The notes beneath the pieces were generated by a model, which searched no databases, was not told the DNA's origin, and saw nothing but the letters and a program-made list of their open reading frames with translations. The position numbers and the translations under genes were made by a program. A stretch of DNA of 29,887 bases, taken from contig PMDE01000021.1 of the NCBI GenBank assembly GCA_003154335.1, positions 4,264-34,150 on the forward strand, in the 5' to 3' direction. This DNA comes from Methanoregula sp. (GTDB taxonomy: Archaea > Halobacteriota > Methanomicrobia > Methanomicrobiales > Methanospirillaceae). Shown here piece after piece: positions 16,848 to 26,132 of the stretch (positions are counted from its first letter, which is position 1; the number at the start of each line of letters is the position of its first letter).

Positions 16848-17318
16848 ATGACTGAAAATTTAAAAGAAAAGACCAACAAAACTGTCGATAACACACACAT
16901 GGCTGCCGGAACCGCTCACAATTATGCAAAGGTCAACACCTCTGACGTGCATAACGATTCGGGCATGAAATCATCGAAGATGTCCGATACTGCAAAGATG
17001 AGCACCCCCACTATGCACAACGATACAGGTATGAAAGCACAGAAGATGTCAGATAGTTCCGCTGATAGTACCAAGACCAAATCAATGAAGGAACAGATCC
17101 ATGCACATATTTCTGAATGCCTTGTACGAGCGAAATTCCCGATTAAAACAGCAGCGGAATTTATTGCAGCGTTTCCAAACGGGGCAGCAACGTCATGTAC
17201 TGTTGGAAATATCAAGATGACTGCCGGGGATGCAGGAAAACTTCTCAAGGATACAGACTTCCCTTTCAAGAGTGCAAATTCTGTTGCTGACGTGATCGTT
17301 TCACGTGCAAGCCTGTAA
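16848..17318 (+). CDS. MTH865-domain protein with His/Met repeat linker
   Basis: The C-terminal half (residues about 80-156) matches the MTH865-like family, a small helical domain first known from Methanothermobacter: KEQIHAHISECLVRAKFPI, FPNGAATSC, AGDAGKLLKDTDFPFKSA and an end like VADVIVSRASL. Its biochemical role is unknown. The N-terminal half is low complexity and holds two 22-residue units beginning HNDSGMKSSKMSD and HNDTGMKAQKMSD, rich in His, Met, Asp and Lys. The first 15 residues match the 50-residue protein at 15145. There is a GGAG ribosome site upstream of the ATG. The His/Met repeats could bind metal, which would fit the neighbouring iron transporter; this is inference. Confidence 0.8.
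   Translation: MTENLKEKTNKTVDNTHMAAGTAHNYAKVNTSDVHNDSGMKSSKMSDTAKMSTPTMHNDTGMKAQKMSDSSADSTKTKSMKEQIHAHISECLVRAKFPIKTAAEFIAAFPNGAATSCTVGNIKMTAGDAGKLLKDTDFPFKSANSVADVIVSRASL
16950..17081 (+). repeat. Two tandem 66-bp coding repeats
   Basis: Units at 16950-17015 and 17016-17081 each encode 22 residues starting with HND(S/T)GMK and containing KMSD. The second unit diverges in its last third. The repeat is in frame and forms the linker of the MTH865-type protein. Confidence 0.6.
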
Positions 17319-17319
17319 A

Positions 17320-17335
17320 TTTCCTTTTTTTATAT
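17320..17335 (+). terminator. T-run after the MTH865-type gene
   Basis: The sequence TTTCCTTTTTTTATAT begins directly after the stop codon. Archaeal RNA polymerase terminates readily at such T-runs. No strong hairpin precedes it. Confidence 0.45.
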
Positions 17336-17538
17336 GACCTGGAAAAAGAACCGATCTCATTCCTCCCGCATCCTGTGGTAGAGATCTTCCCGGTACCGGA
17401 ATTTGATACGCCATCCAAAGCCGCCAGCGTATCAGAGATATTTTTTCAAAAGATAGGCCTGTCCTGATAATTCTCACCCGGAGCCTTCCTCACCAGCCCA
17501 TGCAAATTCGATTATGCCACTACCGGTGATTTACTTTT

Positions 17539-17838
17539 TCAGAGCAAACCTCTGGCTCCATCGATCAGTTGAACGATGTAGTGGTGAGGGTAGTCACTTT
17601 TTTTAAAGGCCAGTGTTCCCATGATGTAAAATCCAAACCGGGTATCCCGGATCCGATTGCTGTAGAGAAAATTCAGCATTGCACTGATCGACTGGGAAGC
17701 TTTGCCAGTCAGGTTATGAAATGCAGCAATATCCCGTGCGGTTACGTCAGCCCGCGTGATATTTTTCCTGAGTAAATAATCACAGATAAGGAAAGCATAA
17801 TAGTATCGTGTATTGGAATCTGTTCGTACGTGCCCCAT
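17539..17838 (-). CDS. Small unknown protein, possibly helix-turn-helix
   Basis: The product has 99 residues and I do not recognise the family. Its middle (ADVTARDIAAFHNLTGKASQ, then SISAMLNFLYSN) could form a helix-turn-helix followed by a beta wing, as in small winged-helix proteins. There is no signal or membrane segment. The ATG is supported by GGAG five bases upstream. An earlier overlapping ATG lies in another frame. The gene stands alone between the MTH865-type gene and a kinase, with about 200 bases on one side and 360 on the other. Confidence 0.55.
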   Translation of the reverse strand: MGHVRTDSNTRYYYAFLICDYLLRKNITRADVTARDIAAFHNLTGKASQSISAMLNFLYSNRIRDTRFGFYIMGTLAFKKSDYPHHYIVQLIDGARGLL

Positions 17839-18197
17839 CCATGCTCCTTGTATCTTTTTCTCACCGGTATGTGTTCTGTTGGACGATATAGTTGCGTATA
17901 GCTCCCTGATTTGAAAAAATCCTATAATAATTGCCCGGATTTCCGGCCTGTAATCCAGGGATAAGGACCTCCAATTGAAGGAGAGTTAGTACACAGAAGA
18001 CTTACAATCTATCCTTGCACGATTTCCCGGTGTTTTGCCTTCAACACCGATAATCGACAGAACAGACCTGTTGGTGTTGAAAGCTAAAAACTATCACATC
18101 CGTTCATTTTTTTATTGTGATGAACACTTCACATGCATTTGAAAATTGAGGATCTCTCAATCCCGTGTATGAATACCTGACTATCATTATCCCCATT
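17839..18197. other. Intergenic stretch with a 9-bp inverted repeat
   Basis: No gene is visible. TTCAACACC (18040-18048) and GGTGTTGAA (18073-18081) form a perfect inverted repeat around a 24-base spacer. It lies downstream of the minus-strand kinase and could be an mRNA 3' hairpin or a protein-binding dyad. An AT-rich stretch near 17900-17930 may hold the promoter of the small gene at 17838. Confidence 0.4.
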
Positions 18198-20855
18198 TCA
18201 TTCCTTAAACCGGAAAATAAATTCCGAGCCTTTCTTTTTCCTGACTTCGACTGCTGCCCCCATCTGGTGGCGGGCAAGGAAATTCACCAGCTTGAGACCG
18301 AGTGATTTCGCAGTGGCAGGATCGAATGCTGCCGGAAGTCCGATACCATTGTCCCTTACAACCAGCTTGTACATACCGCCGGCGTGCGTCATTGAGACGA
18401 TTATCGTACAGGGTTCCTCTCGGACAGCATCGCAGTCAAATGATGGAGGGAATGCATATTTGAAGGAGTTGGTGATGAGTTCGTTGACGATCAGCCCGCA
18501 GGGGGTTGCCCGGGCGAGGTCGAGAGTTACCCCTTCCGCTTTTACCTTTGTGCTGATGGACCTTGCCGGGGAATAGGTTGCTGAAACCTGTTCGGCAAGC
18601 GTTGTCAGGTAGACCTCCATATCAACACTCGAGAAATTCCGGGTCATGTACAGGGTCTCGTGGATAAGTGCCATACTACGTGCCCGGTTCTGGAGATCTT
18701 TTTTCAGCTGATCCCCGGCTGGCGAATCTTCATAGGTTCCTTCGAGGGAGAGAAGCGACATAAACGAAGCAAGATTGTTCTTGACACGGTGGTGGACTTC
18801 TGAGAGGAGTGCTTCCTTTTCTTCAAGAGACTCGGTGAGCCTCACTTCGTTGCGCCGCAGTTCGTCGCCTGCCACGGTGAGCTCTTCGTTCACAGCGTAG
18901 ATTTCATCGCTCCTCCTGATCAGCTTTTCTTCGGCTTTTTTGATGTCGGTGATGTCCACGGCAAAGACCACCAGTCCGGTGACTGTCCCGGTTTCATCCT
19001 TCAGGGGAATCTTATCGGTCCTGACCCAGAGAATATTTCCGCTGGCAGTTTCCATCTGCTCAATGATCCCGAACTTCGGTAAACCGGACCCGATAACCTC
19101 CATATCGTCCTGATAGTATTTCTCCGCAGCTTCCGGGAAGAGATCAGAGGCACTTTTTCCCTCTACGGCTTCGACCGGCATGCCATACGTCCGGGCTCCT
19201 GCCGGATTGACCCGGATGAAATTGTTCTTTGTATCCTTGTACCAGATCATCGCCGGCACGTTGTCGATGAGGGTCTTACGGTCCTCGCTGAGCCTGTGGA
19301 CTTCCTCTTCTGCAAGTTTGCGCATCAATGCCTCACCTATCTGGCCAGCGATCAATTCGAGAGACTGGATGATATCAGGAGTAAAACAATATTTCCTGAT
19401 GGCGTTGATCTGGAGTGTCCCGATGATATGAGCCGGATTTTTTCGGATGGGAAAAATGGCAACGGAAGCAAACCCGTTGTGTATGCAGGTATTGCGTGGA
19501 TTAAGGCGTGGATCATCTGCTTTGGCCACAGTAAGAAACGAAGAGGAATCATTCGTCCAGAAGCTCCCCCCCGGAGTAAAATACGGGGTTCCGGGATCTG
19601 TCTTTCCTGAAATTACCAGGCCGCACATGCACTCAAGGGAGATGTTGCCCTCGGAATCGCGGCAGATCCCGTCATCCCGATCCCTTGCAATCAGCGTGTT
19701 TTCCTTCAGCAGGAAATCCACGGAGAAACCATGGTGGGCAAAATAGGGAAAATCGTCACCACTCAACAGGCGAATACCAACAGCATCCGCATTCGTTGTC
19801 TGCTTGATCGCGCCCAGAACATGACGGATTACATCCTTCATATCCCCCGTCTCGTTCAGTAATTTAAACACATCGAGAGAAAGCTTGCGAAAATCCTCTG
19901 CCCGTTTGCGGTCGGTGATATCGCGGATGATGGAGAAGAGAACGGGTTCTCCCTCCAGCTGCAGCGAAAAGGAATTGATCTCGACAGGGAGGCTGGTCCC
20001 GTCTTTCCTGTGGTGAGATGCCTCAAAAAGAATACCGCTGGAATCGGCATCGGCAATCTGTTGTTCCACAAGTTTCCGGGGAGCAGATTTCCGCAGGGCA
20101 AAAATGGTAGTATTGAGAAGCTCCTGATGAGAATACCCGTATACTTCGGAAGCCTTCCGGTTCGCCTCGATAATTCTTCCGTCATGTTTCCGGACAAAAA
20201 GGACGATATCCCGTGCATTTTCCGTAAAAGTCTGGAAGATTTTCAGCCGCTCTTCCGCACGTTTTTCTGAGGTGATGTCACTGATCATCATCCGGATTAC
20301 CGGGTTGTTCTTTTCCTGCCCGATCCGCCGGCTTTCTATCCGGACACGGAACCGGGAGCCATTACTCTTCAGGAGGTGCAGATCACCGGTCTGTTTCTCT
20401 GCACTCCGCAAAACGGAGATAAAATACCGGTCCCAGATCTCAAGATCCTCATGAGCCACAAATCTCCTGAACCGGTCTTTGATCAGTTTACCCCGACTGA
20501 CCCCCAGGATCGTTGTACAGGTAAGATTTGCTTCCTCGATTTCGGCATTTTTCGTGAGTATCAGGTACCCGACCGGGGCAAATTCATACAGGTCAGCATA
20601 TTTATCCCTTGACTCTTCAAGGGCCCGCTGCGCATCCCGGAGTGCCTCGTTCTGCATCTCCAGCTCGATCTGGTGGACCTGGAGCTCATGTACGATTTGG
20701 TCATGGGTACTGCACCCCTCGTCTTGCTGGATTTCCGGAGATTCTGCAATTTTTTTCTCTGCTTCGCGACGGAGAGGATCCTGACTGTTGTTCTTCTTTA
20801 GTTTCTTGTTTCCTGCCACCATTTTCCGGTCCACCGGTAACCTTGTCTGTTCCAT
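18198..20855 (-). CDS. Soluble PAS-PAS-GAF-PAS histidine kinase (HisKA_2)
   Basis: This is an 885-residue cytoplasmic kinase. A Lys-rich start and coiled coil (HELQVHQIELEMQNEALRDA) lead into PAS domains near residues 85 and 206. A GAF region with many Cys (about 325-520) follows, then a third PAS from about 525. HisKA_2 has LLSEVHHRVKNNLASFMSLL with the His near 687, and HATPase_c has NELITNSFKYAF and DNGIGLP. The N-terminal 200 residues closely match the five-PAS kinase, while the transmitter matches the seven-PAS kinase at 21785 (LKKDLQNRARSMALIHETLY in both), so it looks like a mosaic. The first ATG (20855) has no ribosome site. The ATG at residue 12 (20822) has GGTGG 8 bases upstream and is the better start. 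Confidence 0.87.
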   Translation of the reverse strand: MEQTRLPVDRKMVAGNKKLKKNNSQDPLRREAEKKIAESPEIQQDEGCSTHDQIVHELQVHQIELEMQNEALRDAQRALEESRDKYADLYEFAPVGYLILTKNAEIEEANLTCTTILGVSRGKLIKDRFRRFVAHEDLEIWDRYFISVLRSAEKQTGDLHLLKSNGSRFRVRIESRRIGQEKNNPVIRMMISDITSEKRAEERLKIFQTFTENARDIVLFVRKHDGRIIEANRKASEVYGYSHQELLNTTIFALRKSAPRKLVEQQIADADSSGILFEASHHRKDGTSLPVEINSFSLQLEGEPVLFSIIRDITDRKRAEDFRKLSLDVFKLLNETGDMKDVIRHVLGAIKQTTNADAVGIRLLSGDDFPYFAHHGFSVDFLLKENTLIARDRDDGICRDSEGNISLECMCGLVISGKTDPGTPYFTPGGSFWTNDSSSFLTVAKADDPRLNPRNTCIHNGFASVAIFPIRKNPAHIIGTLQINAIRKYCFTPDIIQSLELIAGQIGEALMRKLAEEEVHRLSEDRKTLIDNVPAMIWYKDTKNNFIRVNPAGARTYGMPVEAVEGKSASDLFPEAAEKYYQDDMEVIGSGLPKFGIIEQMETASGNILWVRTDKIPLKDETGTVTGLVVFAVDITDIKKAEEKLIRRSDEIYAVNEELTVAGDELRRNEVRLTESLEEKEALLSEVHHRVKNNLASFMSLLSLEGTYEDSPAGDQLKKDLQNRARSMALIHETLYMTRNFSSVDMEVYLTTLAEQVSATYSPARSISTKVKAEGVTLDLARATPCGLIVNELITNSFKYAFPPSFDCDAVREEPCTIIVSMTHAGGMYKLVVRDNGIGLPAAFDPATAKSLGLKLVNFLARHQMGAAVEVRKKKGSEFIFRFKE

Positions 20856-20864
20856 TTCGCCAGA

Positions 20865-21050
20865 ATGCTGAAAATGTTAAGACTGCCTGTTGATTCAGTA
20901 ACGGAGCGGTTCCTGTCTTTCTTTGCCAGGATAGTTCTGGTTAACATTGTCATTGCAGTCACTTCGTATCTCTTAATTTTTTTCTGCTGTGAAATTATTT
21001 CGTATCGCCTGCGCCGTAGCCAGGGCGGCAGAACATATTTTAGGAAATAA
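20865..21050 (+). CDS. Possible small single-pass membrane protein
   Basis: A 61-codon frame reads away from the kinase promoter region and encodes one convincing membrane helix (FARIVLVNIVIAVTSYLLIF), then a basic tail with YRLRR and GGRTYFRK. The hydrophobic helix with a positive cytoplasmic flank looks coding. There is no ribosome binding site, and the frame overlaps the likely promoter of the minus-strand kinase. I do not recognise it. Confidence 0.3.
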   Translation: MLKMLRLPVDSVTERFLSFFARIVLVNIVIAVTSYLLIFFCCEIISYRLRRSQGGRTYFRK

Positions 21051-21210
21051 AAGATCGGGGAACTCAAAAAGATTACCCGGTTTGGGCAACTTGTAATGTG
21101 GTGACGGCTACATTATCAGACAGATTTATTGTGGAATATTTGGTTTAGGAAATAATAATGTTTCGGAATTGCATAACCGATCTGACTTTTGATCTTCGTT
21201 TACTCATAAA

Positions 21211-21322
21211 ATCGATCAACAACAACGAACACGATGCGAAGCATGGTGTGAGGAGCGGGCCGAAAGCAAGCCGAAACAAGCTTGCGAGTGGAGGGGGTCC
21301 TGACCCTTCACGGCATCCCGAT
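21211..21322 (-). repeat. Interspersed repeat, copy B (inverted)
   Basis: Read on the minus strand it matches the 3' part of copy A: TCGGGATGC, then CAC(T/A)CGCAAGCTTGTTT, a CTCCTCACACC block with one extra base downstream, GCATCG and GTTCGT. It sits just past the end of the response-regulator pseudogene. The remaining DNA between 21051 and 21210 holds no visible gene. Confidence 0.55.
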
Positions 21323-21347
21323 AGGATTATTGCCAGGATTATCAGGA

Positions 21348-21780
21348 TTACCTCGAGGAGTACAGGGCCGATCTTTCTTGTGGGTTCACACCACTCCGGT
21401 ATTCAGTGCTCATACTCAGTGCCTTCCCGATTGCAGAAGGAACCGCTTCTTCGACAAACGGTTTCACGAAGAAGCCATATAGGGAGGCCTTCTCCGCAGC
21501 AGCCGGGAGGACAGGATCAGAATGTGCGGTGAGAAAAAGTACCGGGACCCCAAAGTCCGCCCGTATCTGCAGGGCTGTTCCGGCGCCATCGATTTTGTCG
21601 GCGAGCCTGGTATCCATAAGAATAAGATCTGCGGCGGATGCCCGCACATATTCTCCAGCCTCTTCTCCTGGCGCAACCGGGTCTGGCACATCGAACCCGG
21701 ATCTTTTGTAATAAATGCGCAATGAGGCCATTGTCTTCAACAATGGGAATCGAGGGGTCTTTCATGATAATTCCCGACAT
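21348..21780 (-). pseudogene. Single-domain response regulator, frameshifted
   Basis: This starts four bases after the seven-PAS kinase stop and would be its natural partner. The first frame gives MKDPSIPIVEDNGLIA, the acidic start of a receiver domain. The rest of the receiver is in another frame: GFDVPDPVAPGEEA, then the phospho-acceptor strand LILMDTRLAD, the Thr strand VPVLFLTAHSD, and the Lys strand GFFVKPF. All key residues (Glu-Asp, Asp, Thr, Lys) exist, but split across two frames. The break is near 21715-21725. By comparison with usual receivers about four residues are also missing there, which points to a small deletion and not programmed shifting. A 20-residue tail follows the domain. 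If translated from an internal ATG, the product would lack the acidic pocket. Confidence 0.75.
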
Positions 21781-21784
21781 GGTT

Positions 21785-24700
21785 TTATTCCCTGAACCGG
21801 AAAATAAATTCAGTTCCCTTTGTTGTATTCACTTCAATTTCTGCCCCGATCTGGTGTTTTGCAAGGAAGTTTACGAGTTTGAGGCCGAGGGTCTTGGTTT
21901 TCGAAAGCTCAAATCCCGGGGGAAGCCCGATGCCATTATCCATGACTATGAGGGTGTATATACCGGCGGTTTTTGTCAGCGTTATACGGATCATGCAGGG
22001 GTCGTCGGGGTCAGACCGGCATGACGCGACTCCTTCGGGAAATGCGTATTTCAGGGAGTTTGTTACGATCTCGTTGATGATCAGGCCGGTCGGTGTCGCC
22101 CTTGAGAGATCGAGTAAGATCCCATCTGCTTCCACCGTGATCCGGACAGTTTGTGGTGAACTATAGGAGTTGACGATCTGTTCGACGAGTGTTGAGAGGT
22201 ATACCCCCATATCAACGTCATCGAATTTGTGTGTCCTGTAGAGGGTTTCATGGATGAGCGCCATGCTCCGGGCCCGGTTCTGGAGATCTTTTTTGAGTGC
22301 CAGTCCCCCCGGGGTTTCTTCCGTTGAACCTTCAAGACTGAGCAGCGATATGAACGCGGTCAGGTTGTTCTTGACCCGGTGGTGGATTTCTGAGAGAAGG
22401 ACCTCTTTTTCCGCAAGCGCCTGTTTGAGCCGGTCCTCATTTTGTCTCAGGACCTCCTCGTTACGGTTAAGGTCGTCGACATTCTGCTCCAGTTCTTCCT
22501 GCGTTGCGGCGAGTTCTTCATTAAGAGCATTGAGGTCAATGTTTTTCATCAGGAGTTCTTCTTTTGCCAGCTTCAGGTCAGTCAGGTTCACCGCTGCAAT
22601 CCCGATGCCGGTGATCTCCCCGCCTTTGTTCCTCAGCGGCTCGAAATAAAGGTCAAGGTATACCCGCCTGCCATTGCTGGTAAGCCAGTTCTCCGTATGC
22701 GCATCCTCACCGGTTCGGAGGATCCTTTGTTTGAGAGGTGTAAGCCATTCCACGTCTTCTTTGGCAAACAAGCCGGCATCTGTCATGCCGATGATTTCGT
22801 CGGTCCGCCGGGTTGTCTGGTTGTAAGCCCACCGGTAAATGAGGTCGATGTCCTGGAGGGCGACCGAGACGGGTGCGTTCCGGAGTGCCAGCCCGAACCG
22901 CTCCTCTATCTCGCTCAGCGCCTCTTCTGCCTGCCTGCGGGCGGTGATATCCCTGACGACCGATACCGCCCCGATAATATTTCCTGAAGTATCTCGCACC
23001 GGGTTGGAATTGACCTGCCGGTATCTCACTTCCCCTGTTCCTGGGGTCCTGACCATCTCTTCGAAGTTCCTCACTTCTTCGCCTTTAAGGGCACGCAATG
23101 GTGGTGCTTCCTCAATGGGACGCGGGCTGCCATCCGGGCGGTAAACTTCGAGGCTCGCAGCGAATTTTTCTATATCCACGCTATCATTATCGAGCGCGAA
23201 TTCCTTAAGCGCAGCCGGGTTTGCAAGCGTGAAATTCTTCTGGGTATCTGCAAACCACACCTCGTCACTGATGCTGTTGATGAGGGAAGAGAGGCGGTCT
23301 TTTTCCCGCTGGACTTCGCCAAGAAGGGTGCGGATATTCTGTTCTGCATTCTTGCGTTCAGTGATATCCGTAAATATCGTGGCAAATTTCCCGTGTTCCG
23401 GGGAGTACGCCGATATAGCAAAGTGCTTTTTCATCGGTGCAAAAAACACTTCAAACTCTTCCGGCTGACCGGTTTCTGCAACCCGGCGGTATGTATCGAA
23501 GTACGGGGGTTCATCAACACTATACGCCTCTGTACTGGTTTTTCCGATAACATCCTCCCGCTTCAGCCCGAGGATATGCTCGAATGAGGGGTTGATATCA
23601 AGGATGCGGTAGTCGACAGGATCCCCGGAAGCACTATACACAAGTTCATGAAGCGCACTTCCTTCCACCATCCGGGTAAAGAGAATCCGGAATTTTTCCT
23701 CACTCTCGTGAAGTGCCTCCTCAGCTCGCTTTCGGTCGGTGATGTCCACATGGATCCAGAGCCGGCCATATACTCTTTGGCCGACCCGGACCAGCATAAA
23801 ATCCCGCAGGAAGGTTCGCCCGCTTCTCATCGGGACATCTTCGCCCCGCACAGATTCTCCGAGCCTGACGATCTCCCTAATACGAGTGAGGGCAGCATCG
23901 GGATCACGGTACGCAGGCCGGATTTTTTCCAGGATCTCAGCAGCCGTAAGACCTGACAGATATGAGGGCGATTCGTCGAGACCGAAGAAATCGCAGAAAG
24001 ACCGGTTGACAAACTCCACTCTGTTTTCATGAGTGACGAGCAGGATTCCGTAAGACATTCCTGAAAGGATCAGGTAAAACCTCTGCAGGGTAGCCTGCAG
24101 TTCCTGTTCCATCCGCTTGCTCTCGCTGATATCAACAAAAGACGCAACGGCACCAAGCATCTTGCCATCCGGGGTGATAATGGGTGCAGCGCTTGCCGAT
24201 ATCCAGACCTTACGGCCGTGGAGTGGGGCAGCAATAACCACGTCATGCGTCGTCTCGCCCCTGAGGGCGCGTGCCACCGGTATTTCTTCCGGCGGAAACG
24301 GCTGCCCGTTCTCTCTTTCCCATGGGATAACCCGTGACCGTTCTTCCACGGTCATGCTGAAGAAAAGTTCCGGCCGGAACAGTTCTTGTGCAATCGCATT
24401 CATCCGGACAGCTTTTCCATCCGGATCGTACACGATCAGCCCGGTTGCCATCGAAGAAATAGTTGCATCCAGCGCTGCTGCCTGGTTCGCAACTTCGGCT
24501 GACAGCAGCGTGCGTTCCTCTTCAACCTTCTTGCGGTTGGTGATATCTCGTGCGATGGTGGATGCACCGACGAGTTTTCCCGCATTGTCCCGGATAGGGG
24601 ACATCGTTAAGGAGACCTGGATCAAGGTTCCGTCCTTTTTCGTCCGCTGTGTCTCGTAATGAACGAAAGATTCCCCGCGATTAATCTTGCCAAGGACAAA

Positions 24701-26128
24701 TTCGATGTCGTCAGTCTTTTCGGGAGGGACAAGGAAAGATATGTTTCTGCCAATCGCTTCTTCTGCCGTATAGTCGTAGATCTGCTCTGCCCCGGCATTC
24801 CAGCTGGTGATGATCCCATCAAGAGTTTTACCAATGATAGCGTCGTCAGAGCTCTCGACGATGGCAGCGAGTCCCGACATCTTCTCTTCCGCCCGCACAA
24901 GATCCATTATATCAATGGACGCCCCGATAATTGCAGGCTTACCGTCATACAGGATTGGACGTACAGATGACAACAGCCATAAGGGCGAGCCATCACTTCT
25001 CTTTGCTTTCAGCCGGTAATTGCTGACAAAACCCTTCTCCCGGATCGCAGCGAGCATCCTCTCGCGCTCAGCCGTGTCATAATAAACATCCGGACCTTTG
25101 CGCCCGATGATCTCCCCACTACGGAAACCAAACGCTTCATTATATGCGGTATTGGTGAAGAGGATCGTTGAATCCCCGGTACGGGTGAGGGAGATCAGGA
25201 CAGGGAGAGTTTCAGCAATAGTCCGGAACCGGTCCTCACTCTCGCGAAGGGTCTTTTCGGCCAGGGTCAGTTCATCGATATTCTGGCGAAGTTCTTCCTG
25301 TGTTGAGGCGATCTCTTCGTAGGCAGCACCAAGATCCTCATTTTTCCGGATCAGTTCTTCCTCCGCCTTTTTCCTGCCGGCCACTTCCTGTTCAAGTTCC
25401 GTTTTTGAAGCAGTAACCCGCCTGAGATCAGCAGTCATCCGGTTGAACGAGCGGGACAGGTCCCCTATCTCGTCATCAGAACTTTCTTTGAGCGTGTAGG
25501 TTAAATTCCCCGAGCCGACAATTGCAGCACCCTGCTGGATCTCGCCAAGCGACCGGAGCATCCGTCGGTAGAAGAGGAAGTAACTGATGAGGAGAAGCGC
25601 AACGAAAACACCCATCAGCGAAAAGACGAGGAAGAGCTTCGTCTGCTTCACCCCCTCAGCCTGCCCGTGGATAAGGTCTGCGAGCCTCCCGGCGTCGAAG
25701 ATCATCCCCTGGTTCTGGACCGCCATCCTGCTCCACGAGAGCTGGATATAGGAAGTATCCGCACTGCCCGACCGGACCGGGCTTGATGCAATATCATCGA
25801 ATACCGATTTGCTATTCTTCAGGTTTGCAGCGAGGTTTCCCACTATGGCCTGCTGCTCCGGCGGGTCGACAGAAAGACTTCCTATTTCTTCGGAAATCGA
25901 CGTAAACTTCGCGTTCCACCGCCCGGCCTGCTGGGGTTCCCGGTAGAGGATATAGTCATTCGAGAGGTAACCGAGTTCGCCGACTTCGAGAGCGATGTTG
26001 CTGGCGATCGCTTCCTGCGCCGCAAGCTTATTGACCTGCTGGTCCGTGACTATCACGAAGCCGGAGATAATACCAAGGAGCAGGGCGAAGATGACGAAAC
26101 CTGCGATCAACTGAGTCCTGAACTTCAT
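21785..26128 (-). CDS. Membrane seven-PAS histidine kinase with HAMP (HisKA_2)
   Basis: This is a 1447-residue sensor. TM1 is at about 8-28, an extracytoplasmic helical domain at about 30-165, TM2 at about 167-188, then HAMP (about 190-240) and a coiled coil. Seven PAS domains start near residues 301, 419, 552, 681, 812, 947 and 1074. A second coiled coil leads to HisKA_2 (LLSEIHHRVKNNLTAFISLL, His near 1248), then HATPase_c with NEIVTNSLKYAF and DNGIGLP. The ATG follows AGGTGAGG, which overlaps the stop of the upstream binding-protein gene, so the two are coupled. A response regulator gene, now broken, follows after four bases. Two solute-binding proteins precede it, so the outer domain may contact them. 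Confidence 0.9.
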   Translation of the reverse strand: MKFRTQLIAGFVIFALLLGIISGFVIVTDQQVNKLAAQEAIASNIALEVGELGYLSNDYILYREPQQAGRWNAKFTSISEEIGSLSVDPPEQQAIVGNLAANLKNSKSVFDDIASSPVRSGSADTSYIQLSWSRMAVQNQGMIFDAGRLADLIHGQAEGVKQTKLFLVFSLMGVFVALLLISYFLFYRRMLRSLGEIQQGAAIVGSGNLTYTLKESSDDEIGDLSRSFNRMTADLRRVTASKTELEQEVAGRKKAEEELIRKNEDLGAAYEEIASTQEELRQNIDELTLAEKTLRESEDRFRTIAETLPVLISLTRTGDSTILFTNTAYNEAFGFRSGEIIGRKGPDVYYDTAERERMLAAIREKGFVSNYRLKAKRSDGSPLWLLSSVRPILYDGKPAIIGASIDIMDLVRAEEKMSGLAAIVESSDDAIIGKTLDGIITSWNAGAEQIYDYTAEEAIGRNISFLVPPEKTDDIEFVLGKINRGESFVHYETQRTKKDGTLIQVSLTMSPIRDNAGKLVGASTIARDITNRKKVEEERTLLSAEVANQAAALDATISSMATGLIVYDPDGKAVRMNAIAQELFRPELFFSMTVEERSRVIPWERENGQPFPPEEIPVARALRGETTHDVVIAAPLHGRKVWISASAAPIITPDGKMLGAVASFVDISESKRMEQELQATLQRFYLILSGMSYGILLVTHENRVEFVNRSFCDFFGLDESPSYLSGLTAAEILEKIRPAYRDPDAALTRIREIVRLGESVRGEDVPMRSGRTFLRDFMLVRVGQRVYGRLWIHVDITDRKRAEEALHESEEKFRILFTRMVEGSALHELVYSASGDPVDYRILDINPSFEHILGLKREDVIGKTSTEAYSVDEPPYFDTYRRVAETGQPEEFEVFFAPMKKHFAISAYSPEHGKFATIFTDITERKNAEQNIRTLLGEVQREKDRLSSLINSISDEVWFADTQKNFTLANPAALKEFALDNDSVDIEKFAASLEVYRPDGSPRPIEEAPPLRALKGEEVRNFEEMVRTPGTGEVRYRQVNSNPVRDTSGNIIGAVSVVRDITARRQAEEALSEIEERFGLALRNAPVSVALQDIDLIYRWAYNQTTRRTDEIIGMTDAGLFAKEDVEWLTPLKQRILRTGEDAHTENWLTSNGRRVYLDLYFEPLRNKGGEITGIGIAAVNLTDLKLAKEELLMKNIDLNALNEELAATQEELEQNVDDLNRNEEVLRQNEDRLKQALAEKEVLLSEIHHRVKNNLTAFISLLSLEGSTEETPGGLALKKDLQNRARSMALIHETLYRTHKFDDVDMGVYLSTLVEQIVNSYSSPQTVRITVEADGILLDLSRATPTGLIINEIVTNSLKYAFPEGVASCRSDPDDPCMIRITLTKTAGIYTLIVMDNGIGLPPGFELSKTKTLGLKLVNFLAKHQIGAEIEVNTTKGTEFIFRFRE

Positions 26129-26132
26129 TCCC

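Noticed and set aside
17357..17431. Protein-like minus-strand string FGWRIKFRYREDLYHRMREE before a stop
   Set aside because: Only 24 codons are open between stops and no start exists. It could be a gene remnant but is too short to support.
21158..21532. A 124-codon plus-strand frame starting at 21158
   Set aside because: It runs through inverted repeat copy B and opposite the response regulator, with no domain or ribosome site.
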